From: Paramecium tetraurelia
Taxonomy: Eukaryota; Ciliophora; Oligohymenophorea; Peniculida; Parameciidae
DNA length: 64,000 nt
Direction of reading: 5' to 3'
Assembly: GCF_000165425.1 (NCBI RefSeq)
Contig: NW_001799377.1
Location: 385,204 to 449,203, forward strand
Shown piece after piece: positions 49,685 through 60,610 of the stretch (within the stretch, counting starts at the first letter, position 1; each line of letters starts with the position of its first letter). A program made the position numbers and the translations under genes. The notes below the pieces were generated by a model. The model was given only the letters and a program-made list of their open reading frames with translations, ran no database searches and was not told where the DNA came from.

Positions 49685-50553
49685 ATGTTAGATAACTTAA
49701 ATCAGGATGTCTCAATCCTCCAACCCTCCCTCCAAATGACAGATTCCTAAGTTCAGAATAGAATTCGACAGATGAAGATGGAAGACCCAGACGATCAGAC
49801 CTGCTATCAGAGATTCTGCAATTTATTCACTATAGAGTAAGCCCATCTTGCATATATATATTAAGGTATTACCGTGAATATTTCGATGTCACAACCGATT
49901 TGGTCATTGCCAAGGTTGTCAATGCATTCAACCCCTTCTCCGGAACCTTTTTCGACATCGGTGGAGGAATACCAGAATTGTATGGACCATTCTGGATTTT
50001 AAATACGTTAATCTTCACCACAGCATTGTCTGTCAATATCATCAAATACATGCAATTACAACCAGGGGAGCATTTCGAATATCAATTTCAAATCGTACCC
50101 ATCCTTACCATATTCATGTATCTCAAAACTCTCATCGTCCCCATGATATACAGAGTGGCACTTAAATGTGTGTCACAAGATCGTCTCACTCTTTTGCATT
50201 GCTTTACTATCTATGGCTATTCAGCCGTAGTCATGATTCCCATTTCACTGCTCAATTCAATTCCCAATCCTGTAAATTAATGAATTAAATATCAAAAGGC
50301 AATACAATGGATGCTGTTGGTCTATGTTTTGTTTGCCCAGACTTCATTTCTGACTTCGAATTTCAATTAGGAATTAAAGTATTTGCCCAAAGAAAAGAAA
50401 TATATGATTGTCGGACTTGTTGCAGTCGTATAGATCACTATAATGATTTTGTACAAATTCTATTTCTTCAGTTCAATCAATTATCAACAATTGGGATTAG
50501 TTAAAAAAAGAACGACTACTCATTTACTATCACATATTTTGGGCGCTAATTGA
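49685..50553 (+). CDS. YIPF1/2-type Yip1-domain Golgi membrane protein, 270 aa
   Basis: Yip1-domain proteins sit in ER/Golgi membranes and help Rab-dependent vesicle traffic. The N-terminus is hydrophilic (MLDNLNQDVSILQPSLQMTD). After it come the family blocks YYREYFDVTTDLVIAKVVNA, FNPFSGTFFDIGGGIPELYG, PFWILNTLIFTTALSVNI and about five hydrophobic helices, including LLHCFTIYGYSAVVMIPISL, where YGYS matches the family's YGYS. Introns at 49837-49865 (29 nt) and 50272-50298 (27 nt, with in-frame TGA) give exactly 271 codons. It starts 102 bases from the divergent RING gene. Confidence 0.9.
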
Positions 50554-50579
50554 AAAATAATAATACTATTATAATATTT

Positions 50580-52090
50580 ATGATAAACAATTGCAGCCAT
50601 TAAAAGGTGGGTTACCTTCTCGAAAGATCTGACATTAAGGAGGTCTGTGACTTGTGTTACGACATTGATTGTATAGAGTCTCACAAGTTTGTTTAAAAAG
50701 TTGAATTGTCAGATTTCATTTCCAAGACACTTCCACTATTAACGAAGTTCTCTTAAATTTTATTTGATTAATTGCCCAATGCCATTTCCAGTCTCACTTA
50801 ATAATTGGGTTCCATTTATGAAAGACTAATTTTTGAATCCCCCAAAAAGCAAATACACAGCATGATCGAGATTTTATAAAACAAGGACGATAAGTACTTC
50901 GCCCAGTTATTGGACTTTTATATAACTCGGAATCACATTCAATTGATCAAAGAGAAATTAAATGAAGTGTGCAATGTGTACAATATGGTCAAAAAATGTC
51001 AAGACCAATTTCAGCCAAATTAATCTGATACTCTTGAAATCTAAGATCAAAAATCAAAGAACAAATTCGAGAAGATAAGAATATTATTTTCTAAAAAGGA
51101 TGAGTCGTTAATTTAATAATTGCCTTTGATTGATCTCAATAGCAAAAACATAGAATTAACACAGAATTTTGAAATACCAACAAATTTTAAGTTCAAAAGA
51201 TTGTACAGCATCACCTGGCTAAATGATAAATTTATAGGCATTGCAGCTGGAGAATTTCATCCCTTCATCATTTATGATCCAATCAAAAAATATGTTCATT
51301 AATAAATTGTTGAAATGAAAAATGGAGTCTATGATTCTATTGTAGTTAACTCAACCTAAATTGTCTTGGCTTATGTGAGAAACTTAAAATTATTTGATTT
51401 TGTAAATGGAAAATTTGTAGCCAACTTACTTGAGTTCCAAGAATCACAAAGTACACCTAGTAAACTATATTATTGCAAACAATCCAATTCTGTATTCGCA
51501 TCCAATAATTTTAATTAATTAAGTCCCGTTAATTATATAAATCGATGGAAACTAGATAATGGATAACTCATTAAATATGAAATACAAGCCAAGACTTATG
51601 GACCCTTGTGCATTATCAATGATAAATAGCAATTTTGTTCCAGTCTTTGGTGGGATAAGAACAAAAAATCATAAAGAAATAATTATATTTTTATCTGGAA
51701 ATATGATAAGAGTGAACCCATCAAATAGATCAATACCAAAGAACCTTAATATGCTATGAATATCATTGATAATGAGATTATTGGGTTTGGCACAGAAATC
51801 ACTTTCTGGAATCTCTAGAACTTTAGGCAAACTAAGAAAATTAAATTTCCAGAAGATAGACTCAATCCCTGGAATTCATGTGTTATTGATGAAATGATTA
51901 TTTTGGGTTGTGAAAATGGAAGTATGCTATTATTGTATAACTAGACATCTGGGTGACAAACAAAGGATTTGATAAATGGGAAAAGTTGATGAAAATGAGA
52001 GCAAAAACTATGAAAATTCATGAATATAATGGAAAACTAGTAATTACTGCATTAGATTGTAGTTTTTGCATCTTTTAAATTAAAAATTGA
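50580..52090 (+). CDS. Cys/His-finger plus WD-like propeller protein, 495 aa
   Basis: MINNCSHQKVGYLLERSDIK with CDLCYDIDCIESHKFVQK gives a B-box-like Cys/His cluster at the very N-terminus. A helical segment to residue 180 follows, and then about 300 residues of beta-propeller-like repeats (FKRLYSITWLNDKFIGIAAG, GPLCIINDKQQF, ITFWNLQNFRQTKKIKFP, EMIILGCENG). A 23-nt intron (51922-51944) precedes the last exon, IWVTNKGFDKWEKLMKMRA. The layout recalls TRIM-like B-box/coiled-coil/propeller proteins. It starts 26 bases after the YIPF gene and ends 18 bases from the convergent RAMP4 gene. Confidence 0.7.
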
Positions 52091-52108
52091 TCAAGCATTT
52101 TATATATA

Positions 52109-52389
52109 TCAAATTTCTTATCCACTTGAGGCTACATTAAGTATTTAGAATAAAGCTATAAATCTTAATTTCTTAATATACCTGATCCAACCACTACAAA
52201 TAGGAATACGCCCAAAAGAATTGGTCCAACAGGAAGGTTTTCTTCTTTTTTCTATTCATATATGATGTTTTCATTACAATTAATGATTTGGGTACTTTTC
52301 CTTATTTGTTAATGTTTCCTTGATAGTTTTAGCTTCTCAATTTCATGGTTTAGGCGGATGGCTAAATATTTACAACACATAAGTACCAT
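52109..52389 (-). CDS. SERP1/RAMP4, ER translocon-associated protein, 67 aa
   Basis: RAMP4 binds the Sec61 translocon and protects new membrane proteins under stress. The spliced product reads MPSAQTMKLRSQNYQGNINK, then QGKVPKSLIKKEENLPVGPI and LLGVFLFVVVGSALFQIL, ending NVASSGQEI. This matches the family's N-terminal basic part, the conserved PVGP..L motif and the single C-terminal membrane helix of a tail-anchored protein. Three introns (52386-52362, 25 nt, right after the start codon; 52277-52252, 26 nt; 52181-52156, 26 nt) lie within only 281 bases, so more than a quarter of the gene is intron. Confidence 0.9.
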
Positions 52390-53091
52390 TTTGTTCCTAA
52401 ATATTTATAGATTTTATTATTAAATTTACGCGTGTTTATAGTTTCAATATGAATTGTATTAAATAACAATAAAGTGCTATAAAAAATAATAACATTTTAA
52501 CACAAAAAATAAATATTTTGAATTTCAATCTCCATTCTTGATAAATATCATAAGCGCAATAACATAGTCAATCTTCAATTGTATATTCTAATGCATTAGA
52601 TTAAAATCAAAATTCGAAAGTAGAATAATAATTTTAGATTATTTTCTATTATGCTATAACTTAGTTTATGAAACAAATTATTTATTTTATTATAACTACA
52701 TGTGATTATTGTAGAATTCATAATTTAATCAATATTAACAATTTCAAAGATTTTGATACTTTCCATCTTAAAGATATCATTTTCTTAGTCAAGTAATGAT
52801 CCAAGTAATAAAGCACAACTGCTACTTATCTAACTTATAAAATTTTGATAAAAATCATAATTCCCATAGGATGGTCTTGTCCTTTTTCTTACTGTTTCTG
52901 TTTAACTTAGAGGAATTGTTGCAAAAACCATTGTAGCAATCTAACAAACTGACTATAATCTCTTTTTAGTTTTTACATTATTAATATAAACTTAAGAGTT
53001 TTCTATTAACAATGATAGCAAAAATAGAAAACCTAAAATTTGTTGAGTTCAGATCGTTCACTTAAAAATTTTATAATATAAAATTTCATGC
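52390..53091. other. Gene-free stretch
   Basis: About 700 AT-rich bases upstream of RAMP4. No coding-like frame, RNA gene or repeat was recognised. Confidence 0.4.
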
Positions 53092-53541
53092 ATGGCATGA
53101 TTTAAGACTTCATCATTATTTGCTGAAATTGAAAAAACTCTCTTTAACTCAGCGTAATAATGGATGTAATGGAACTCGTTTTTAATTATAATATAGAAAT
53201 GTTCCTACGATGGAACTATTGATGATACAAAATTTTAGGTCTTGAAAGCTGATGAATTGAGATTATTAACTAAATCAAGCTTAACAATTACCAATTTAAT
53301 TAGTACTCTGAATGATAAAATAAAGAGGGAAATATCTGAGAGTATTTGAGAATTATTAAATAAATTAATAATTAGAGAATCAGTTATGAATATAGAGACG
53401 CCTGAAACAATAAAGGTTTCAAAAACTAATAGTTCTAATTCCAATCGTTTTTGTTTGATTCCAGAGAAAATTGATTTTAACGATCCAAAACCATTAATAA
53501 GATTTAAGACTCTATTGGCTCATTAAATCATTTAAAAGTGA
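53092..53541 (+). pseudogene. Coding-like frame with two in-frame TGA codons
   Basis: One continuous frame of 150 codons has strong coding character: KTSSLFAEIEKTLFNSAQQW, CSYDGTIDDTKFQVLKADEL, TITNLISTLNDKIKREISES, then after a TGA, ESVMNIETPETIKVSKTN and FCLIPEKIDFNDPKPLIRF. In-frame TGA codons lie at 53098-53100 and 53347-53349. A Met at 53164 could start a 61-residue protein ending at the second TGA. A 42-nt GTATTT...ATCAG stretch would skip the second TGA but is longer than any clear intron here. Either a broken gene or an unrecognised splice form. Confidence 0.4.
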
Positions 53542-54097
53542 AGTAAGTTTAGAAACCTATCTTTATAGTTCTCTTCACTAAGTTCCCAATTTTGCAATTT
53601 TGATCTGATGATTGTGATTATTATCAGATAATAAAAAAATATAAAAAATTAACTAATCCTTGGTATTCTTCCTACAATCAGCAATATAATGAATATTGTT
53701 CGCCCAATAATAATTCATTTGTACCATACAAAATCAAAGGAAGAAAACCCCTATAATTTTAAAAGTGCCATTTTATGGAATATACTATATATAAATGTAA
53801 TTAAAACTACTTTCTTCCATAATAAGCCATCGTTATTAAGAATATCAATTATTTCTGACTACAACTTGACAAATGTATATAAAACTCGTTTTATTTACAA
53901 ATTAATAAGTTTGTATAAGAAAGTAAAATAAATTCGTTACAAAAATAAACCAAAATGGATCTAAATTTAAAAATCAGTGATTGAGTTCTGTAGTTACCAC
54001 TTAATACTTCATAAAATTTGAAAAATAAAACTGAAAGTTTTTCATCAGATTGAAAAAAAAATACACATTTATATATAATAAATAAATTGATAATATA
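53542..54097. other. No gene seen
   Basis: About 550 AT-rich bases before the EF-hand gene. A plus-strand frame at 53689-53931 looks like chance translation. No motif or splice-consistent model was found. Confidence 0.35.
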
Positions 54098-54977
54098 ATG
54101 ACATCAAAATTATTAGCAGTAGTGACATTGGAAACTGATGATGTTCCAAATTTTATACATATATATGAAGATGATGATATAGAATTACTAATAGTTGCAT
54201 TTTGTGAAATAAACCAAATTAAAGAAGCAGGAAGGCAATTCATTATTTCAGAAATTAAAAACCACTTATAATCAATTAATAGATATACACTGGACATCAA
54301 GGTGTAAGCTGAATTCCAAGAAAAACAATCTTCTAATAAGGACAACAAAGATTGTAAATTGTTAAAAAATAAACTTTCTAGAATTGATCAAAAATAATAA
54401 GATGTGTTAACAGTAAAATAATAATCAAATATTTAATACAAACTTCACTCTCAATACTATCTATAACTCTGATCAATTGCAAATAAAAAAAATAGAAGGT
54501 AGACAATAATTAAATACTGAAAATAGCAATTAAAGTAAATTGGAACATTAATAATATGGTAGTGGAATTCTTAATTGTAACTAAATAGAAAGAAAACGAG
54601 GTATCGCTCCTAATTATAGATATGGAAAATCATCTTAATAAACTAAGGAGAGATCAGAGACATTGGGAAATAAGTAAAATGACTATGTAAGTAAGTAAAA
54701 TAACTATTAATGCACAAATGAAAGGAAAAAGATCTTTGATGCTGATCAACCAAAAATAAAGTACAAATAAGATTTGGAGCAAATTAAAAACATCTTTACA
54801 TAGCTCGACAGTGATGATGACGGTAAAATCAGTTCTGAAGCTATAAATTTGAGAATAGGAGAATCATGCTTCTAACTGATAGCTCCAGTCTTGTTTCACA
54901 TGTAAGAGTAAAGGATGGTATTAGATTTTGATTCGTTTGTATATTTAATAATATCTTTTAATATATTGATTTATTGA
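54098..54977 (+). CDS. EF-hand protein with Gln/Asn-rich middle, 283 aa
   Basis: The N-terminal 75 residues look folded (MTSKLLAVVTLETDDVPNFI; DIELLIVAFCEINQIKEAGR). After a 28-nt intron (54354-54381) a Gln/Asn/Lys-rich low-complexity middle follows. The C-terminus holds one canonical EF-hand loop, IFTQLDSDDDGKISSEAINL, with Asp at loop positions 1, 3 and 5 and Lys-Ile-Ser after the Gly, so calcium binding is likely. A second half-site (RMVLDFDSFVYLIISF) lacks a proper loop. The total is exactly 284 codons. Function beyond calcium binding is unknown. Confidence 0.75.
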
Positions 54978-55037
54978 AAACTAATTTTTTTTCATTAATA
55001 ATACTCTCACAAAAATATTAAAAACTAGTTATACACA

Positions 55038-56456
55038 ATGCAACAACAAAAAAAGTAATAAACTGCGCATCTCAATCCTATTCTGTGGTAACCTTTAGAG
55101 AAATTATAACTGACACTTTTGAGTCAACATCTCATATATTCTGGGATTATTTGGATTAGAAGTGAGGATCAACAATTGCATGAGGAATAAGTTTCATTAT
55201 ATGCTGATAGGTAGATAGTTAGAATTAATTAAGATTGCAAATTCACTAATTGTTTTGTAATTTGACTTAAACAATAATACGAAAAAATATTCAAACAATA
55301 AAGTTGGTATAAGGGAAGAATAGTACAGAGATCTTTTTCAATAGAAGTGCCGATTTGGAGAATTGGTTTAACATGTTGAAAAGATTTACGATTCAGTTAA
55401 ATTTTAGTAAGGACTACAAATTGAATAAGAGATTGGGATACCAAGATCCACAGACACAGATTTATCAGGCGAGATGCTTTGCGAACAATGTTAATTATAC
55501 AGTGAAGGTCATTCAAAAAAATAACAAATTCGATCCTAAATTAATACAATAGGAAATTAATATCTTAAGAAGAATCAAACATAAGAATATCATCAATTTG
55601 GTGGAAGTATATGAAGATCAATATACGATATTTTTGGTTTTCGAGAACTATTTCGGCACTGAAATGGTGTATCGATTTGAAGATATTTTAAATAGTCAAG
55701 AACCACAATATGCAAGGATTATATATAAATTATTAGAAATTTTGTCTTGCATTCACTCTTTGGGAATTATTCATGGAGACATAAAATTAGAGAACATATA
55801 TGTGAAATCAGACAATTTGGTGGACATCTGTTTGGCCAATTTCAATTAATCTGAGTTCATAGAAAGTTAAGTGAAGGGAATCAAAGGAAGTGAGGGGTAA
55901 ATTTAATTGAAATTTAGATTCTTAGTTACTAATCGCCTGAGTTATTGAATGGGAAGCCTTACGATCAGAGTGTCGACATTTATGCAGTGGGAATTATTTT
56001 TTATTACTTCATATATCAAGTGATGCCATTTAGTGAATCGTAAGAACATGTATTGATTATTATAAGGCTTAGAACGACAATAAATCAGGCTAAATAGAAT
56101 TTCCCCAAGTCAGAAACACCTCCTATGCCATTGATTTATTGAAATAAATGCTATAAGTTGAACCAAAATAGCGAATCAAACCCAATGTGGCAATGAATCA
56201 TGAATGGTTCATCAAAATGAAGGTGCAAGAGAAGTTATTCAAATAAAAAAGTTTCAAAGACTTCACGCTTCCAACTATTTTGGAAAAGTCAGACATTTTT
56301 ACTCAATCTCCCGGCCAACAGCCTAAACGAGAATGCATTGGGGTTTTTGAGGATGAGTTCTTAATGGACAGTCTCTCTGATAGAATGGGATTATTAAAAA
56401 ATGCTTTTAATCCTTCGAAGTTGAATCATGACATTTTTTAAAAGAAATAGAAATGA
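55038..56456 (+). CDS. PH-like domain plus pseudokinase, 447 aa
   Basis: The N-terminal 110 residues look like a PH domain: LLSQHLIYSGIIWIRSEDQQ, then TIKLVQGKNSTEIFFNRSAD with the terminal helix LENWFNMLKRF. A kinase fold follows with the VAIK lysine (YTVKVIQKN), EINILRRIKHKNIINLVEVY and IHGDIKLENIYV. The HRD Arg is replaced by Gly, and the DFG motif is replaced (VDICLANFNQ), removing the magnesium-binding Asp. The glycine loop is also degenerate (LGYQDPQTQIYQ). Downstream text is kinase-typical: YQSPELLNGKPYDQSVDIYA. Introns at 55211-55233 (23 nt), 55897-55925 (29 nt) and 56050-56072 (23 nt) give exactly 448 codons. Probably a catalytically dead scaffold. Confidence 0.8.
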
Positions 56457-56494
56457 AATCTAACTCTATATTATTATTAATATAAACGCAATTA

Positions 56495-56893
56495 TCAAAT
56501 CATGATTGGTTAAGAGAGGGAATCATAATTCTATGGAGTAGGGATGAGAGTTTTCTTTTTCTGTAGTTTTCTCTCCAATATATTAATTACTGAGTATTGA
56601 GAATTTTCACTGAAGAACCTTTATCTTTTTCTTATCGACTTTTTAGTTTTCATTATTTCTTTGGGACTGGTGGGTTCTTCCTCCAAAATTGTTTATAAAG
56701 GCATATTCAACTAATTTTGAGAGACATCATTGGCTAAATCTAATTCTGGTATGAAGAGAGTGGACTGCTTAATTGGTCTAAATATTAAAGATGAGTATTA
56801 CTTAAGCTGAGGAGTATCTGGTAATTGATTATGTTAATCAACAAATTCTTCAAAAGTCAAGGCGGAGTTAAACCTTTTTCTTTTATCACACAT
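56495..56893 (-). CDS. Small basic protein, 132 aa
   Basis: An intronless 133-codon frame reads MCDKRKRFNSALTFEEFVDQ at the start, includes FRPIKQSTLFIPELDLANDV and a basic run (KTKKSIRKRQRFFSENSQ), and ends NYDSLSQPIMI. Two basic clusters suggest nuclear localisation, but this is inference. No family is recognised. It is convergent with the pseudokinase gene, 38 bases away. Confidence 0.6.
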
Positions 56894-57143
56894 ATAAATA
56901 ATTATTTTCAAAAATATTTTTAAATATTTGCAAAGCATTATCAATTAAATAGAGATAATTAGGAAACCATAATAAATGATGTAATAAAGTATTGGATTTA
57001 TAAACCATTTTGTCATTCTACATAACTCCCTCATAATAAAGTAGTTTCAAAAATTCCCATGTCGCAATCTCTTCTTCAATAAATAACAAATTGAATTAGA
57101 TAGAATATTATTCTTAATATAAATAATATTAAAATCATCTCTT

Positions 57144-58095
57144 ATGCAATACTAACAAGCAAATATAAATGCTGAGTTTTTAACCGACCACGGACAACCT
57201 TTGCAATCTCAATAAGGCCTGCAATAACAACCAGTGCAAGGATAACCAGTAGTAGGATAACCCATTCAACAATAGTACTCTTTTAATCTATTTTAGATAT
57301 CAATATTACCCCTAATCTCAAGTACAATATCCCCAATAGATATATGCCCAATACCCATAATATCCTCAAAGAATTTAGTATGGAAATGGATATTAATAAC
57401 AAATGGTCTTGGTTCCTTAAACTGGACTTGTTGTTGCAGTTCAACCAATCAATCCCATAGTTGCAAAGGAAATGGAGCTACGCTCATATACAAGATAGTA
57501 AGCCATTTAACACATCATAGTTTTTATGGATGCAACTGCTGTATTGGTGTTTTAGCAATGGTCTTTTTGATTATTCGCTGTGTGGCAACTTTTTCATAAG
57601 GAGGAGCAGCTTTGTCGGCTGGTGTTATGTATATTATCTCGTAATGAAATTGTATTAATTCAAGCGATTTCTTTTTTGTTATCGGAGCCATCATCGGCAT
57701 TTACTCAATTAGTAGATATGTGGAAAGACTGTTATTACATTATTAAGTTCTATTGATCCTGGCTTTAATATTTGAAATCATTGGATCCATTATAATTTTT
57801 GCCACTTTTGACAACACTCAAGATGACAATAATGATAATAGTTCTGAAGATGGCAGGGAAAGTCAAAGGGGTGTTGGGTATAAATTAATGTTAATCATAA
57901 AGATTGATATTCTTTATTATTTCTCTCATTATTGTAGTCGTTTGCTATGGAATGTTCATTAGATATGCGAGACAAATCAGATATATGATGATAGATTTGA
58001 ATATCTCCAGAGCGACCCTTCAGAACTAGATTGCTTAATAAGGACCAGTTTAACCATAAGGAGTAGTTTACTAAGGAGGTGGTCCATAAATTTGA
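57144..58095 (+). CDS. Multi-spanning membrane protein with Gln/Pro/Tyr repeats, 285 aa
   Basis: The N-terminal 110 residues are QP- and QYP-rich (QQQPVQGQPVVGQPIQQQY; YPQQIYAQYPQQYPQRI), a low-complexity cytosolic tail. About four membrane segments follow: CCIGVLAMVFLIIRCVA, FFFVIGAIIGIYSI, VLLILALIFEIIGSIIIFAT and LIFFIISLIIVVVCYGMFI. An acidic loop (QDDNNDNSSEDGRESQ) separates the third and fourth. Introns at 57275-57296 (22 nt), 57498-57520 (23), 57641-57664 (24, with in-frame TGA) and 57878-57902 (25) give exactly 286 codons. The C-terminus is again Gln/Pro/Gly-rich. No transporter family was recognised. Confidence 0.75.
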
Positions 58096-58194
58096 ACGAT
58101 TAATATATATATCTATATAAATAAGTTTTTCATATTAGAACTCCATGTGATCATTAGGTAGTTAGAAATATATAGAGATTAAATATAAATATTA

Positions 58195-58635
58195 ATGCCA
58201 ATTTATAATGAAGTTTGGGAGGAGGAAGGTAAGATCATATATATTCTGTAGATTTCATGTTCAGAAACATGATTAATCTCTAAACTTTGACAAAGAATCA
58301 TGTTAAATTATTGGACAATCTGAAATTTGAGTTTGTTGAGTACAAAGTAATTTCACATTCAATCAACATTATAGGCAAATCAATTGTTGGCTTGTCATCT
58401 ATATGATAGAATGGCCCAACATTGCAAGAATCAATTTGGTCTTTTCGAAGATTCTTTTGTGCCTGAATGTCTTGATGCCAGAAATTACTTTTAATTGTGT
58501 GTAAGAATGAATGCATCCTATGGTTTGGCCAAAAAGTATTTCCCAGAGTAAATAACTTAATTATGTATATCTAGATACTTCTTAACAAATGAATATTCCA
58601 GACCGAACCCAAACTTTAAGGAATTAGGACTTTGA
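58195..58635 (+). CDS. Small protein, 120 aa, unknown function
   Basis: MPIYNEVWEEEDFMFRNMIN starts the protein and NPNFKELGL ends it. Introns at 58229-58251 (23 nt) and 58347-58374 (28 nt) are required. A third GTAAAT...CTAG stretch (58548-58574, 27 nt) is in frame and stop-free, so it may be intron or exon. The middle has spaced Cys in LLACHLYDRMAQHCKNQFGL, VPECLDARNY and LCVRMNASYG. The spacing hints at a helical hairpin but is not a clean CHCH twin CX9C motif. It is convergent with the next gene, 40 bases away. Confidence 0.6.
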
Positions 58636-58675
58636 ATAATAAGAATAATTTATCAAGCATAACATTAATTATATA

Positions 58676-60418
58676 TCAATAATCAGATGAGTTAGACTAA
58701 TCCATTGAATTCTGTATGCTGCCTCTCTTCCTTGTCTTTCTTTGAGATAAGTTTAATTATTCTATTTTCTTAGCCTATTTTATAATTTATATAAATTTAC
58801 TCTTTTTTATAACTTCTATTGCAACTTGCCCAACAATGTTGCCACCTTTCTTTGTTTTGGAGATAGTCTATTGTTCTCATATCTATCGTTTTCTTTGTCA
58901 TCAACAGGAGATCTGGATCTAGGCAATGATTTCAGATGAGACTTTGATTGTTGTCTTGATTTAGATTAAGCCTTCTTAGATTTAATGAAATTTATGATCG
59001 AACTACTTGAAGAACTATGAGATGATTTTTCTGAAGAAGATTTTGAAGCTGATTTCTATTTCTATCTCCCCCTTGAAGCTGGCTTCTTTTTATCATAATC
59101 TTTATGCTTTTCTTAAGTATATTCCTATTGCACATAATCCTTGAAACTCTTGACCAACTCTTTTTATTGATTTTTAAACTTAGATTCTTATTATTGAAAT
59201 AAGACCTAGAAGTTTCCTGATAATTCACTTATCTTCTTATCAATTACATCTTCAAACTTGTTCATTTGGTGTTATGATTGTTAAGGCTACTGAGAAGGAG
59301 TTACTTATTGAGGCTGTTAAGTTTATTGTTGAGTTATTTAACCAGTATTGTAAACTTATCTCTTATTGGCATCAAAACTAACTTCACTTTAATTTTATTA
59401 AATATATTTATGGATTGAATCTTCCTATTCTTATTATTTATCCTTAATTTGAGTAACCATCTTATATAATCGTTAAACTTAACTCTCCAATTGTTCACAT
59501 TTATCCTTCCAATCTTACACTTCCTTTTTCAATATATTAATCTCATTCAAATTTTTGCTCTATATATCCAGAACCATTCTTTCTGTTGATGTCAATCTTT
59601 AATAAGAATCTGGCACATCTTCTGTGATATTACTTTTATGGAACCCTTGCTTAGTTTATGATTAACTAGACTTTCCTTATTAATGACTCTATTTTAAACT
59701 TGCAACTTCTCTTCCCATACTATGAATTTTTTATGCTAAATCCTGATATTCATTTATTTTAACATCTTATCTTTCGTTTCTTTCATTTCTTTCGTTTCTT
59801 TCATTTCTATCATTTCTATCCAATCTTTCAAATCTATCCATTCTATCTGATCTTTCATGATGTTCAAGTTCTTCTTTTTCGAATTGATGTTTATATTAAC
59901 TATTGTTATTTTCAGTCTATTGCTAAGATTCAGTAACACTCTCTGTACTGATCATTGCATATTCTTCAAGTAAATATACTTAATTCAAATAAGTTTTAGA
60001 AGCACCAAAAGTCTCCTTGATAATGATCTTAATAAATTGATATCTAGTTCCTAAAGGATCGATTTAAAACAATTATATTCCTTGTTTCAATTCAGGATAC
60101 AAAGTTGTCCAAGTGATAAAATTTTCGCCATTTAATGATACCATCAACTCAATTACCGATGGATTGCTTTAATAATCATGCCAACAATCGAAACCGAAAC
60201 ATTTGATAAATTTTGGTCTTTCTTAAACTTGAGACAAATCTAGAGTAATATATTAAGGCAATCCTGCTAAGGACATCCATAATGACTAACATTTTAGTTT
60301 ATTATCATACTTTTCTTTCTTAGATCAGAATGTTATCAGCTGCACAATTAGGTAATGTAGAACTGACATTACAAACTCTAACTCCGTTTTCTGATGTACA
60401 ATAATTTTAGTGTTCCAT
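58676..60418 (-). CDS. Galactose-binding-like domain plus coiled coil and Ser/Arg tail, 563 aa
   Basis: The first 150 residues read as a beta-sandwich of the F5/8C (discoidin) type: NGVRVCNVSSTLPNCAADNI, LAGLPQYITLDLSQVQERPK, IKCFGFDCWHDYQSNPSVIE, LMVSLNGENFITWTTLYPEL. An N-E-R tandem stretch follows (DRNDRNERNERNERNERQ), then a coiled coil (LNEINILKKEVQDWKDKCEQ), Gln-rich text and a basic Ser-rich tail (KSASKSSSEKSSHSSSSSS). Introns at 60310-60286 (25 nt) and 58800-58775 (26 nt) give exactly 564 codons. No signal peptide is seen, so the sandwich should be cytosolic, as in some ciliary proteins. Confidence 0.75.
59770..59850. repeat. TTTCNTTTCT tandem repeat coding Asn-Glu-Arg units
   Basis: The plus strand repeats TTTCGTTTCTTTCATTTC-type units several times. 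On the minus strand this is AGA AAT GAA-type codons giving N-E-R and D-R-N repeats in the linker of the galactose-binding-like protein. Confidence 0.75.
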
Positions 60419-60610
60419 TTGAATTTAAATTTTAAAATAAATAAACTTAAATAATTGAATATAATAAACATTCAAATAGCTTAAAGGATGATTTGATGTC
60501 CCATAGGTATTAGATTAAGTGTAAGTCGTTCTCATTTCAAAATTAGAAATCATAAAATTAAGTTTCTAAGAATAACTTTAATTTTAATTTTATTTATTTG
60601 TGTACATTAT

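Noticed and set aside
58298-58516. Minus-strand ORF starting MHSFLHTIKSNFWHQ
   Set aside because: It lies antisense to the spliced 120-residue plus-strand gene and beyond the natural end of the minus-strand gene at 58676.
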